NCBI GenBank assembly: GCA_965198905.1
Contig: OZ240678.1
Coordinates: forward strand, 2,790,001-2,854,000
Length of the DNA: 64,000 nucleotides
Origin: CAHJWH01 sp965198905
GTDB taxonomy: Bacteria; Pseudomonadota; Alphaproteobacteria; Caulobacterales; Caulobacteraceae
Direction of reading: 5' to 3'
Positions 1 through 7,893 of the stretch are shown piece after piece. The notes below the pieces were generated by a model that worked only from the letters and a program-made list of their open reading frames with translations, searched no databases and was not told where the DNA came from. The translations under genes and the position numbers were made by a program. The stretch's first letter is position 1. Each line of letters opens with the position of its first letter.

Positions 1-164
1 CGAACTGCGTTAAGCACGATCCTAGCCAGGATGCAAACGCCGCCGCACCTTTCGCGCAACAGACGTGCTGAATACCCTGCGATGTGAGCCGTCAACGGGT
101 GAAATCTGCCTGGGCGCGATGGGGATCGCTTGCCTTGAGCGATGGGTTGGGGCATGGGACGGTC

Positions 165-263
165 ATGACCGCCTTCGGCTTCGAAGCGCACGCCAGCCTG
201 CGCCGTCCGCGCGGGCGCAAGGCGCGTGCCGCCCTCAGCCTCCTTCGACTTACCCGCCCCTGA
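165..263 (+). CDS. Putative leucine leader peptide upstream of leuA
   Basis: A 32-codon ORF beginning ATG at 165 and ending TGA at 261-263. Its last third contains the codon run CTC AGC CTC CTT CGA CTT, i.e. Leu-Ser-Leu-Leu-Arg-Leu, four leucines in six residues just before a strong hairpin. Ribosome stalling on leucine codons is the known logic of leucine attenuators in front of leuA-type genes, and the stop codon lies inside the left arm of the hairpin at 257-303, as expected if translation controls folding. The N-terminal two thirds is Ala/Arg-rich and unremarkable. A weak GGGACGG lies just upstream of the ATG. The ORF is seen directly; its role as leader peptide is inference. Confidence 0.5.
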   Translation: MTAFGFEAHASLRRPRGRKARAALSLLRLTRP

Positions 264-333
264 GCGGACGCCGAACGCCCCAGGGCGTTCGAGCGCTCAG
301 GGGAAGACGGCCGCTCAACCGAGCGGATTGAGC
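257..333 (+). promoter_or_regulatory. Candidate attenuator hairpins upstream of leuA
   Basis: A perfect 10-bp stem (257-266 with 294-303) encloses a second 9-bp stem (272-280 with 283-291). It is followed by two mutually exclusive small hairpins: CCGCTC 311-316 with GAGCGG 321-326, or GCTCAA 313-318 with TTGAGC 328-333. Overlapping alternatives after a Leu-rich leader ORF fit ribosome-mediated attenuation. No clear U-run follows, so control could act by Rho or by hiding the leuA ribosome site; this part is inference. Confidence 0.45.
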
Positions 334-368
334 GCGAAGAGACGGCCACCTCTACTCAGGCGACACCC

Positions 369-1943
369 ATGACCATCAACCATCCCAATTTCGGCGCCAT
401 GCCGGACGACCGCGTGATCATCTTCGACACCACGCTTCGCGACGGCGAGCAGTCGCCGGGCTTTTCCATGACGCTCAGCGAGAAGGTCCGCATGGCCGAG
501 GCCCTGGCCGAGCTGGGCGTGGACGTGATCGAGGCGGGCTTCCCCATCGCCTCCAACGACGACTTCGCCGCGGTGCGCCGCATCGCCGAGAGCGTCCGCG
601 GCCCGGTGATCTGCGGCCTGGCCCGCTCCTCCCCCGGCGACATCGTGCGCGCCGCCGAGGCGCTGAAGCCCGCCGAGCGCAAGCGCATCCACACCTTCAT
701 CTCCACCAGCCCGCTGCACATGAAGTTCAAGCTGCGCATGGAGCCCGAGGCGGTGCTGGAGGCGATCACCGCCTCGGTGACGCTGGCCCGCAACCACGCC
801 GACGACGTGGAGTGGTCGGCCGAGGACGGCACGCGCACCGACATCGACTTCCTGTGCCGGGCGGTAGAGGCGGCCATCGCCGCCGGCGCCACCACCATCA
901 ACATCCCCGACACGGTGGGCTACGCCGTGCCGGCCGACCTGCGGCGCATCTTCTCCACCGTGCGCGAGCGGGTGCCGGGGGCGGACGCGGTGGTGCTGTC
1001 GGCGCACAACCACAACGACCTGGGGCTGGGCGTGGCCAACACCCTGGCCGCCTTCGACGGCGGCGCCCGCCAGGTGGAGGGCGCCATCAACGGCATCGGC
1101 GAGCGGGCCGGCAACGCGTCGATCGAGGAGGTGGTGATGGCCATCCGCACGCGGCCGGACGCCAACCCCTATGTCCACCATATCGACACGACGAAGATCC
1201 TGAGGACCTCGCGGCTGCTCTCCACCATCACCGGCTTCGACGTGCAGCCGAACAAGGCCATCGTGGGCCGCAACGCCTTCGCCCACGAGAGCGGCATCCA
1301 CCAGGACGGCATGCTGAAGAACGCCGCCACCTACGAGATCATGACGCCGGACAGCGTCGGCTGGACCAAATCAAATCTCGTGTTGGGCAAGCACTCCGGC
1401 CGCGCCGCCTTCCGCGACAAGCTGGTGCAGCTGGGCTACGGCGAGATCGGCGACAACCGGCTGAACGAAGCCTTCCGCCGCTTCAAGGACCTGGCCGACC
1501 GCAAGAAGACCGTGTTCGAAGACGACATCATCGCCCTGATCGACGAGACGGTGGTGCGCGACCACGAGAAGGTGCGCTTCGAAGAGCTGGAGGTGCGCTC
1601 CGGCTCCAAGGGGCCGTCCACCGCCGACCTGGTGCTGAGCATCGACGGCGCGCGCCGCTCGGCCCGGGCCCAGGGCGACGGCCCGGTGGACGCCGCCTTC
1701 CGCGCCATCCGCGAGCTGTTCCCGCACGAGGCGACACTGGCCCTGTTCTCCATCGGCGCGGTGACGCCGGAGACCGACGCCCAGGCGCGCTGCACCGTGC
1801 GCCTGGAGGAGAACGGCCGGCTGGTGGACGGGCAGGGGGCGGACACGGACACCGTGGTGTCGGCGGCGCTGGCCTACGTCCACGCGCTCAACAAGCTGCT
1901 GGTAAAGCGCGAGCGGCGCGAGCCTGAGGCGATGAGCGCGTAG
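369..1943 (+). CDS. leuA: 2-isopropylmalate synthase
   Basis: Catalyses the first committed step of leucine synthesis: condensation of acetyl-CoA with 2-oxoisovalerate to 2-isopropylmalate, in the cytoplasm. The 524-residue length is normal for the bacterial family. Near the N-terminus is the metal-binding signature DTTLRDGEQSPG (residues about 20-31), with the HNHNDLGLG motif near residue 212, both hallmarks of the DRE-TIM metallolyase barrel. From about residue 390 the LeuA dimerisation domain, the allosteric leucine-binding part, runs to the end. The ATG at 369 directly precedes the conserved N-terminus. It stands alone after a probable leucine attenuator at 165-333, which suggests feedback at both RNA and protein level. 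Confidence 0.96.
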   Translation: MTINHPNFGAMPDDRVIIFDTTLRDGEQSPGFSMTLSEKVRMAEALAELGVDVIEAGFPIASNDDFAAVRRIAESVRGPVICGLARSSPGDIVRAAEALKPAERKRIHTFISTSPLHMKFKLRMEPEAVLEAITASVTLARNHADDVEWSAEDGTRTDIDFLCRAVEAAIAAGATTINIPDTVGYAVPADLRRIFSTVRERVPGADAVVLSAHNHNDLGLGVANTLAAFDGGARQVEGAINGIGERAGNASIEEVVMAIRTRPDANPYVHHIDTTKILRTSRLLSTITGFDVQPNKAIVGRNAFAHESGIHQDGMLKNAATYEIMTPDSVGWTKSNLVLGKHSGRAAFRDKLVQLGYGEIGDNRLNEAFRRFKDLADRKKTVFEDDIIALIDETVVRDHEKVRFEELEVRSGSKGPSTADLVLSIDGARRSARAQGDGPVDAAFRAIRELFPHEATLALFSIGAVTPETDAQARCTVRLEENGRLVDGQGADTDTVVSAALAYVHALNKLLVKRERREPEAMSA

Positions 1944-1953
1944 ACGCTTCGCG

Positions 1954-2226
1954 TCAGCCAGGCCGCTGCGCCCCGTGCTTGATCCGCAGAATGCGCACGA
2001 GTTTCGGCTCAGCCCGATAACGGATCACGTAGGGATAGATTACGGTGACCTCGCGCGCGCCGCCGCTCGCCGGTCGGCCGCGCTCAGGCATCAGGCCCAG
2101 GCTGTCACCTGCCGCCTTCAGGCGCACCGCCATCCGCTGCGCCGCTAGTGGGCTGTTCAGACCGATATAGCGTTGTATGCCAAAAAGGTCGCGGATCGCC
2201 TGTGGCGACCAGCTTACTTGAACCAT
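1954..2226 (-). CDS. ParE/RelE-family toxin
   Basis: A 90-residue basic protein of the ParE/RelE superfamily. Family features seen are the N-terminal WSPQAIRDLFGIQRYI helix pair, the central short Leu-rich helix, and a C-terminal strand pattern (VIYPYVIRYR, then VRILRIKHGAQRP) typical of these plasmid-addiction-type toxins. ParE members poison DNA gyrase while RelE members cut mRNA; the Gly-Ala-Gln-Arg-Pro end is the common ParE form (HGAQxxP). Its start lies 13 bases inside the upstream small acidic gene at 2214-2396, the usual antitoxin-then-toxin order with translational coupling. The pair sits tail to tail with leuA. Confidence 0.8.
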   Translation of the reverse strand: MVQVSWSPQAIRDLFGIQRYIGLNSPLAAQRMAVRLKAAGDSLGLMPERGRPASGGAREVTVIYPYVIRYRAEPKLVRILRIKHGAQRPG

Positions 2227-2396
2227 GAAGCGGGTGGAGGCGCCTCATCGGGCGTGCCCCAGGTGTCCAGCCAGGCGCTAACCTCTTCGTGGGGGACGCC
2301 GCCTTTGAGGTCCATCTCCGCCAAAGCCTCAGCATCAGCCGCCATTTCTGCGGCTTCGTCGATCTCGTCGAAGAAGGATGGATCGGGGTTCGCCAT
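2214..2396 (-). CDS. Antitoxin partner of the ParE-like toxin
   Basis: A 60-residue acidic protein rich in Ala, Glu and Asp, overlapping the toxin start by 13 bases. I start it at the internal ATG (complement of 2394-2396), because the 22 codons further upstream have no antitoxin character. Position, size, charge and overlap identify it as the neutralising partner. It has no obvious ribbon-helix-helix or Phd/YefM fold by eye, although the DEIDEAAEMAADAEALAEMD stretch resembles the toxin-wrapping helix of other ParD-like antitoxins. It ends in a Pro-rich tail (PDEAPPPASWFK). Autoregulation is typical of such pairs but no operator was identified. Confidence 0.65.
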   Translation of the reverse strand: MANPDPSFFDEIDEAAEMAADAEALAEMDLKGGVPHEEVSAWLDTWGTPDEAPPPASWFK

Positions 2397-2500
2397 TGCG
2401 GCTCTATAGCATCGGACGGATCGCGCGGGGAGAGCCGGCGGCTGGCGGCCTGTCTTGCTCACGCTATAAGCCCGATCAGCACGCCATCCGGAGTCCGCGC

Positions 2501-3217
2501 ATGAAGACCGACACGCTGAATTATAAGGCCGACGGCCTAGACATGGTGGGCACGCTGGTCACCCCCGACCACCTCTCCACACCCCGTCCCGGCGTGCTGG
2601 TCTTCCCCCACGCCTTCGGTCCCGGCGCCCACTCGCGGGCTAAGGCGGAGCAGGTGGCGGCGCTGGGCTATGTGGCGCTGGAGTGCGACCTCTGGGGCGG
2701 GGCGCAGCCGGCGGACATGAGCCGGCTGCAAGAGCTGATGCAGCCGCTCCGCGAGAGCGCCGACAAGGTGCGCGCCCGCACGCTTGAGCCGCTGAAGCTG
2801 CTGGCCGCGCGGCCGGAGGTTGACGCCTCAAGGCTCGCCGCCATCGGCTTCTGCTTCGGCGGGACCATGGCCTATGAGCTGGCGCTGTCGGGCGCGGACC
2901 TGCGCGCCGCGATCGGCTTCCACAGCGGGCTGGCGGTGACCTCGCCCGGTGACGCGGGCGCGATCAAGGGCAAGGTGCTGACCATGGTGGGCGCCGACGA
3001 CCCCTCCATCCCGGCCGAGGCGCGCGACGCCTTCGCCAAGATGCTGGGCCAGGCCAAGGTCGACTACACCCTGACGGTCTATGGCGGCGTGGTGCACAGC
3101 TTCACCGACCCGGACTGCGGCCGCCTCGGCCGCCCGGAGTTCGCCCGCTACGACGAACATGCCGACCGGCGCTCTTGGGCGCAGATGGCGGGGATGCTGG
3201 CGGAGGTGTTCGGCTGA
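2501..3217 (+). CDS. Dienelactone hydrolase family protein
   Basis: A 238-residue alpha/beta-hydrolase of the dienelactone hydrolase family. The nucleophile elbow reads GFCFGG (residues about 120-125), with the cysteine nucleophile characteristic of this family rather than serine. The likely acid and histidine are in GADDPSIP and in VVHSFTDP near the C-terminus. Members open lactones in chloroaromatic degradation, but most chromosomal homologues have unknown substrates; a general cytoplasmic esterase/lactonase role is all I can support. The ATG at 2501 starts a standard N-terminus (MKTDTLNYKADG); the frame stays open upstream to 2378 but that part overlaps the antitoxin promoter region. It is transcribed divergently from the toxin-antitoxin pair. 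Confidence 0.85.
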   Translation: MKTDTLNYKADGLDMVGTLVTPDHLSTPRPGVLVFPHAFGPGAHSRAKAEQVAALGYVALECDLWGGAQPADMSRLQELMQPLRESADKVRARTLEPLKLLAARPEVDASRLAAIGFCFGGTMAYELALSGADLRAAIGFHSGLAVTSPGDAGAIKGKVLTMVGADDPSIPAEARDAFAKMLGQAKVDYTLTVYGGVVHSFTDPDCGRLGRPEFARYDEHADRRSWAQMAGMLAEVFG

Positions 3218-3228
3218 CCCTGCCGGGT

Positions 3229-3738
3229 TCATCTCAGCGGCGGCGCGGGCGCGGACGTCTCCTGGGGCGCCGCCGTCTGCCGAGTGCGCGATCGCCAACC
3301 CTCGTGCACCCGGATGGTCTCCATGAGGATGGCCATCTGCGCGGGGCTGAGATCGGACAGCTTGTCCGTTGTCTTGGCGCCGACCGCCTTGGCGATCGCC
3401 GCCACATAGGCGGTGGTGTTGTTTTCGGCCGCTGGCGCGTAGTGGGACATCAGCGTAGCGATCGTCGCCCCCGCCTGCGCCTTTGCCTTGATCGTGGCTT
3501 GGAAGGCGATCTCCCCCGCCTCGACAGTTGGGAAGACGCCGAACTGATGCTTGCCCGTCGGATCGATGCCGACAGCTCCGAAGCTGCGGGCGCGGGTCGG
3601 GTTCGTCAGGTCCAGGTTGCCGGGATTGTTGTCGCGGTAGGGATGGTTCCCGGAAAGCGTCAGGGTGTGACCATCGGCGTACACGTAGGTGACGCGCCCC
3701 GGCCCGCTGACGTGGGCGTCTATGGGGTAGTCCGTCAT
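3229..3738 (-). CDS. Phage-lysozyme-like protein with NNPGNL motif
   Basis: A 169-residue protein with no signal peptide. It contains RDNNPGNLDL (residues about 35-44), then GAVGIDPTGKHQFGVFPTVEAG, a pattern recurring in phage or prophage structural/lytic proteins of the P5-like type and in some bacterial lysozyme-like proteins. Its cellular role is unknown. It is translationally coupled to the upstream secreted-protein gene: the TGA of that gene and this ATG overlap as ATGA at 3735-3738, so the two work together. Its last 20 residues are a disordered Pro/Ala/Ser tail. Recognition rests on motif memory only. Confidence 0.6.
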   Translation of the reverse strand: MTDYPIDAHVSGPGRVTYVYADGHTLTLSGNHPYRDNNPGNLDLTNPTRARSFGAVGIDPTGKHQFGVFPTVEAGEIAFQATIKAKAQAGATIATLMSHYAPAAENNTTAYVAAIAKAVGAKTTDKLSDLSPAQMAILMETIRVHEGWRSRTRQTAAPQETSAPAPPLR

Positions 3739-4310
3739 GGCTTCGCCGACGCCTTCGCCGGGTTCGCTATGACGAGGGACAGCCGCCGCATCTCCCCCAG
3801 CACGTCCTTCAGATCACAGGCCGGGGCCGAGCGCATGGGCCGCCCGACCATTTTGAAGGCGACCGCAGCATCTCCGGGCTGGCTTGCGGAGGCCGTGCGG
3901 AAGACGGAGACCTGCATGACCCCGGGCTCTGAGTTCACGTCCGTCTTGAGATCGCCCGAAAAAGTGCGCGCGGCGTAGATGATCTCACCCTGACCGGCGG
4001 CGATCGAGCGCAACTCCACATGGGCCAGCGTGCAATCGCCTCGCGATTCCCTCACGCGCACCTGCGAGCCGTCCGAAGCCAGCACCGGCGCTTCGGACGG
4101 CAGGCCGCCCGCGCGCCCTGCGTCGGTCAGGAAGAGGTAGGCGGTGTCGTCACGGTCGGGCTCGGCGACCGTGTAGCGCAGCACCGACGTCACGCCGCCG
4201 AACCGGAGCGGGTCCAGGCGGCTGACGGCGCCGTTCAGGACGACGCCGCGCGCGGCGGGCGAGGCTGTGGCGGCCGAGACCGCGAGCGCGGCCAGGAGCG
4301 CGATGGACAT
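3735..4310 (-). CDS. Secreted protein of unknown function
   Basis: A 191-residue protein that begins with a short secretion signal (MSIALLAALAVSAATASPAA), placing the mature part in the periplasm or outside. I start at the ATG complementary to 4308-4310 because the signal peptide begins there; the frame continues upstream without coding character. The body is a beta-rich sequence with no domain I recognise; it has Asp/Arg-rich stretches (AEPDRDDTAYLFLTDAGR) and one probable cysteine pair (GDCTLAH and SAPACDLKD). It overlaps the following lysozyme-like gene by four bases, so the two form an operon. Divergent from clpB. Confidence 0.65.
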   Translation of the reverse strand: MSIALLAALAVSAATASPAARGVVLNGAVSRLDPLRFGGVTSVLRYTVAEPDRDDTAYLFLTDAGRAGGLPSEAPVLASDGSQVRVRESRGDCTLAHVELRSIAAGQGEIIYAARTFSGDLKTDVNSEPGVMQVSVFRTASASQPGDAAVAFKMVGRPMRSAPACDLKDVLGEMRRLSLVIANPAKASAKP

Positions 4311-4419
4311 GGGTCTGCACCTCTTCCATCTGCTTTGGACGTCGAGGCCGGCCTGTTCAAGTCTGCAGGCTTCGGCGAGGCAGGCGTCATCGAAGGCGAG
4401 TTCCGATCCGGGAGAGCGT

Positions 4420-4450
4420 CTTGTGTGACCCATCGGCCACACCCACATCC
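4420..4450 (+). promoter_or_regulatory. Possible sigma-32 heat-shock promoter of clpB
   Basis: CTTGTGT (4420-4426), a 16-base spacer, then CCACATCC (4443-4450), about 60 bases before the clpB ATG. This approximates the heat-shock consensus CTTGAAA / CCCCATNT. clpB is a classic sigma-32 target, so the context supports it, but the match is imperfect. Confidence 0.4.
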
Positions 4451-4510
4451 CCCTTGCCGCCGGCGTGCTTCTCGAAGGCGTGGGCGCTTATCCGCCGTAA
4501 GGGGACGTGA

Positions 4511-7111
4511 ATGAACATCGACAGCTATTCGGATCGCGCCAAGCAGGCGATCCAGAGCGCGCAGCAGGTCGCGCTCGCCAGGAACCACCAGCAGTTCTCG
4601 CCCGAGCACCTGGCCAAGGCGCTGCTCGACGAGCGGGACGGGCCGAACGGGTCGGGCCTGGCGCGCAGCCTCATCACGCAGGCGGGAGGGCGGCCAGACG
4701 AGGTCGTGGCCGCCGTGGACGCGGCGCTGAACAGGATACCCAAGGTCGAGGGCGGCTCGGGCCAGCTCTATATGAAGCCGGACCTGGCGCGGGTGCTGGC
4801 CGTGGCCGAGGACAGGTCCAAGGCGGCCGGCGACGCCTTCGTCACCACCGAGCGGCTGCTGCTGGCGCTCGCCACCGACGGGGGCGAGGTGGCCAAGGCG
4901 TTGCGCTCCGCGGGCGTGACGCCGGAGAAGCTGGAGGCTGCGATCGCCGAGGTCCGCAAGGGTCGCACCGCCGACAGCGCCTCGGCCGAGGAGGGCTATG
5001 AGGCTTTAAAGCGCTACGCCCGCGACCTGACCCAGGCGGCGCGGGACGGCAAGCTCGACCCCGTGATCGGGCGTGACGAGGAAATCCGTCGCACCATCCA
5101 GGTCCTGTCGCGCCGCACCAAGAACAACCCCGTGCTGATCGGCGAGCCCGGCGTCGGCAAGACCGCCATCGTGGAGGGCCTGGCGCTGCGCATCGTCAAC
5201 GGCGACGTGCCGGAGGGGCTGAAGGACAAGCGCCTGCTGGCGCTCGACATGGGCTCGCTGGTGGCCGGCGCGAAGTATCGGGGCGAGTTCGAGGAGCGGC
5301 TGAAGGCGGTGCTGGCGGAGACGACCGGGGCGAACGGCCAGATCATCCTGTTCATCGATGAGATGCACACCCTGGTCGGCGCGGGGAAGGGCGACGGGGC
5401 GATGGACGCCTCCAACCTGCTCAAGCCCGCCCTGGCGCGGGGCGAGCTGCACTGCGTCGGCGCCACCACGCTCGACGAGTATCGCAAGCATGTAGAGAAG
5501 GATGCGGCGCTCGCGCGCCGCTTCCAGCCCGTCTTCGTTTCCGAGCCGACGGTGGAGGACACCATCTCCATCCTGCGGGGCCTGAAGGAGAAGTACGAGG
5601 TCCACCACGGGGTGCGCATCAGCGACAGCGCTATCGTGGCCGCCGCGACCCTCTCCAACCGCTACATCGCCGACCGCTTCCTGCCCGACAAGGCCATCGA
5701 TCTGATGGACGAGGCGGCGTCCCGGGTGCGGATGGCGGTGGACAGCAAGCCCGAGGCGCTGGACGAGATCGACCGCCGCCTCGTGCAGCTGAAGATCGAG
5801 CGCGAGGCGCTGCGCCGCGAGACCGACCAGGCCTCCAGGCAGCGGCTGGAGAAGCTCGACGACGAGGTCTCGGACCTGGAGATCGAATCCGAGGAGATGA
5901 CCGCCAAGTGGAAGGCGGAGAAGTCCAAGGTGGGCGCCGCCGCCGCCTCGCGCGAGGCGCTGGATCGCCTCCGCGGTGAGCTGGAGCAGGCTCAGCGCCG
6001 GGGCGACCTCGCCCGGGCGTCGGAGATCCTCTACGGCCAGATCCCCATCGTGGAGCGCGAGCTGGCCGAGGCCGAGGGCGCGGAGAAGCCCCAGGACCAG
6101 CTGGCGCCCGAGGTGGTGGACGCCGAGCAGATCGCCCAGGTGGTCTCCCGCTGGACCGGCGTGCAGGTGGAGCGAATGCTGGAGGGCGAGCGCGACAAGC
6201 TCTTGCGCATGGAGGACGTGCTGCGCGGCCGCGTCGTCGGCCAGGAGGAGGCGCTGGTCGCCGTCTCAGACAGCGTGCGGCGGGCGCGGGCGGGGCTTCA
6301 GGACCCAAACCGGCCGATTGGCTCGTTCCTGTTCCTAGGGCCGACGGGCGTGGGCAAGACCGAGCTGACCAAGGCGCTGGCCGAGTTCCTGTTCGACGAC
6401 GAGGCGGCGGTCACCCGGCTCGACATGAGCGAGTACATGGAGAAGCACTCCACCTCGCGCATGATCGGCGCCCCTCCGGGCTATGTCGGCTATGACGAGG
6501 GCGGCGCGCTGACCGAGGCGGTGCGGCGGCGGCCCTACCAGGTCGTGCTGTTCGACGAGGTGGAGAAGGCGCACCCGGACGTGTTCAATGTCCTCTTGCA
6601 GGTGCTTGACGACGGGCGGCTGACGGACGGGCAGGGGCGCACGGTCGATTTCCGCAACACCCTGATCGTCATGACCTCCAACCTGGGGTCGGAGGCCCTG
6701 GCCAACCTGCCCGACGACGCGGACGTGGAGACCGCGCGCCCGCTGGTGATGGACAGCGTGCGCCGCCACTTCCGGCCGGAGTTCCTGAACCGGATCGACG
6801 AGATCATCCTGTTCCAGCGGCTCGGCCGGGCCCAGATGGACTCCATCGTGTCGATCCAGCTGCAGCGGGTGGAGAAGATGCTGGGCGACCGCCACATGGC
6901 CATCTCGCTCGACCCCGGCGCGCTGCACTGGCTCGGCGAGAAGGGCTACGACCCGGTCTATGGCGCCCGCCCGCTCAAGCGCGTGATCCAGAAGGAGCTG
7001 ATCGATCCGATCGCCCGCAAGCTGCTCGCTGGCGATCTGGCGGATGGCGCGGTGATCGACGTGCACGCCGGGGATGGCAAGCTGGAGATCGGCCGCGCGA
7101 CGATCCAGTAA
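4511..7111 (+). CDS. clpB: ATP-dependent disaggregase ClpB
   Basis: Hexameric AAA+ chaperone that pulls polypeptides out of aggregates with DnaK, in the cytoplasm. The 866 residues give the full ClpB architecture: N-terminal Clp repeat domain (1-145), first AAA domain with Walker A GEPGVGKT near residue 210 and IILFIDEMHTLVGAG, the long coiled-coil middle domain (about 405-520) that distinguishes ClpB from ClpA/ClpC, and a second AAA domain with GPTGVGKT near 611 and VVLFDEVEKAHPDVFN. The C-terminal D2-small domain is present (GARPLKRVIQ). The start follows a GGGGACG ribosome site. Monocistronic, ending at a strong hairpin; a possible heat-shock promoter lies upstream. Confidence 0.97.
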   Translation: MNIDSYSDRAKQAIQSAQQVALARNHQQFSPEHLAKALLDERDGPNGSGLARSLITQAGGRPDEVVAAVDAALNRIPKVEGGSGQLYMKPDLARVLAVAEDRSKAAGDAFVTTERLLLALATDGGEVAKALRSAGVTPEKLEAAIAEVRKGRTADSASAEEGYEALKRYARDLTQAARDGKLDPVIGRDEEIRRTIQVLSRRTKNNPVLIGEPGVGKTAIVEGLALRIVNGDVPEGLKDKRLLALDMGSLVAGAKYRGEFEERLKAVLAETTGANGQIILFIDEMHTLVGAGKGDGAMDASNLLKPALARGELHCVGATTLDEYRKHVEKDAALARRFQPVFVSEPTVEDTISILRGLKEKYEVHHGVRISDSAIVAAATLSNRYIADRFLPDKAIDLMDEAASRVRMAVDSKPEALDEIDRRLVQLKIEREALRRETDQASRQRLEKLDDEVSDLEIESEEMTAKWKAEKSKVGAAAASREALDRLRGELEQAQRRGDLARASEILYGQIPIVERELAEAEGAEKPQDQLAPEVVDAEQIAQVVSRWTGVQVERMLEGERDKLLRMEDVLRGRVVGQEEALVAVSDSVRRARAGLQDPNRPIGSFLFLGPTGVGKTELTKALAEFLFDDEAAVTRLDMSEYMEKHSTSRMIGAPPGYVGYDEGGALTEAVRRRPYQVVLFDEVEKAHPDVFNVLLQVLDDGRLTDGQGRTVDFRNTLIVMTSNLGSEALANLPDDADVETARPLVMDSVRRHFRPEFLNRIDEIILFQRLGRAQMDSIVSIQLQRVEKMLGDRHMAISLDPGALHWLGEKGYDPVYGARPLKRVIQKELIDPIARKLLAGDLADGAVIDVHAGDGKLEIGRATIQ

Positions 7112-7115
7112 AAGG

Positions 7116-7149
7116 GGGTGGGAGCCGTCGCTTAGTGCGGCTCCCACCC
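7116..7149 (+). terminator. Intrinsic terminator after clpB
   Basis: A perfect 12-bp GC-rich stem (7116-7127 with 7138-7149) with a 10-base loop starts five bases after the clpB stop. The following tract TGTTCCGTTAT is only moderately U-rich. Confidence 0.7.
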
Positions 7150-7171
7150 TGTTCCGTTATGCTCTTTAATG

Positions 7172-7194
7172 GATCAGGCGCGTCACGCCTGATC
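7172..7194. terminator. Hairpin between convergent clpB and secreted-protein genes
   Basis: GATCAGGCG (7172-7180) pairs perfectly with CGCCTGATC (7186-7194) around a 5-base loop. It lies between two convergent genes and may act as terminator for the minus-strand gene; no strong U-tract on either side. Confidence 0.4.
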
Positions 7195-7208
7195 TATCAT
7201 CCTGACGC

Positions 7209-7670
7209 TTACTGAGCCGGGGGCGGCCCCTGGTCGTCGTTGACGGCGAGGGAGGGGAACTGCTGGACCAGATTGTCCAGCTTATGGTTCAGGTTCTCAC
7301 GGTCCCAATCCCGCAGGTTCCCGTGACGAGCGCGCTGGGTGGCCTCTTCCGAGCGGATGCGGTGGATCTGCGCCATGGCTTGGCGCTGCTCGCCGCGCGG
7401 CAGGGACTGGATGCGCCCGGACACGTTGGAGATGCGCGCATCCACGTCATAGAAGTGGTGGCGGCCTGCGCCGACATAGGGTCCCCTTGCGCCGGGCGCG
7501 GGGTTCACGGCGTCGGGGCCGGGTATGCCGGCCGACTCTCGGGAGGTGTCCGGTACGGGCTGGGACGAAACTACCGCCCCCCTCGGGCCGCCGTAGGGCT
7601 GAGCGCCCGCTGCGCCGCTGAGCGCGAGGCCGGCGGCGAAGATGATCGAAGTGGAGAGCAGGGGTCGCAT
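7209..7670 (-). CDS. Secreted protein of unknown function
   Basis: A 153-residue protein with a clear Sec signal peptide (MRPLLSTSIIFAAGLALSGA, cleavage probably after AGA). The mature part begins with a Gly/Pro-rich disordered region and continues as a charged alpha-helical segment (residues about 75-135) rich in Arg, Gln and His, ending in a Pro/Gln tail (PPPAQ). The pattern resembles small periplasmic helical proteins, but I do not recognise a family. Convergent with clpB and divergent from the PAP2 phosphatase, with which it shares a 220-base control region. Confidence 0.65.
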   Translation of the reverse strand: MRPLLSTSIIFAAGLALSGAAGAQPYGGPRGAVVSSQPVPDTSRESAGIPGPDAVNPAPGARGPYVGAGRHHFYDVDARISNVSGRIQSLPRGEQRQAMAQIHRIRSEEATQRARHGNLRDWDRENLNHKLDNLVQQFPSLAVNDDQGPPPAQ

Positions 7671-7893
7671 ACGGATGTTCTTTCTCGTGTCCTGCGCCGC
7701 TAACGCGGCGGAGCGCGGGAAGATGCATTTGAGAGTCTTCGGAGTCTTGCCGAAGCCTTCCGGGTGTTCTCACGTCTGGCTTACAGGCGTCGTGCCGGAA
7801 GATATGAAAAGCGTAAGCTTCACACCGTCGACGTATTTCCAACCTCCGCAACCCGGTCTACGGAGACCCCCGATCGTGAGTTCGCGAGGTCCC

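Noticed and set aside
315..1301. Long minus-strand ORF opposite leuA
   Set aside because: His/Gly/Val-rich antisense shadow of a clear gene; no family match or ribosome site.
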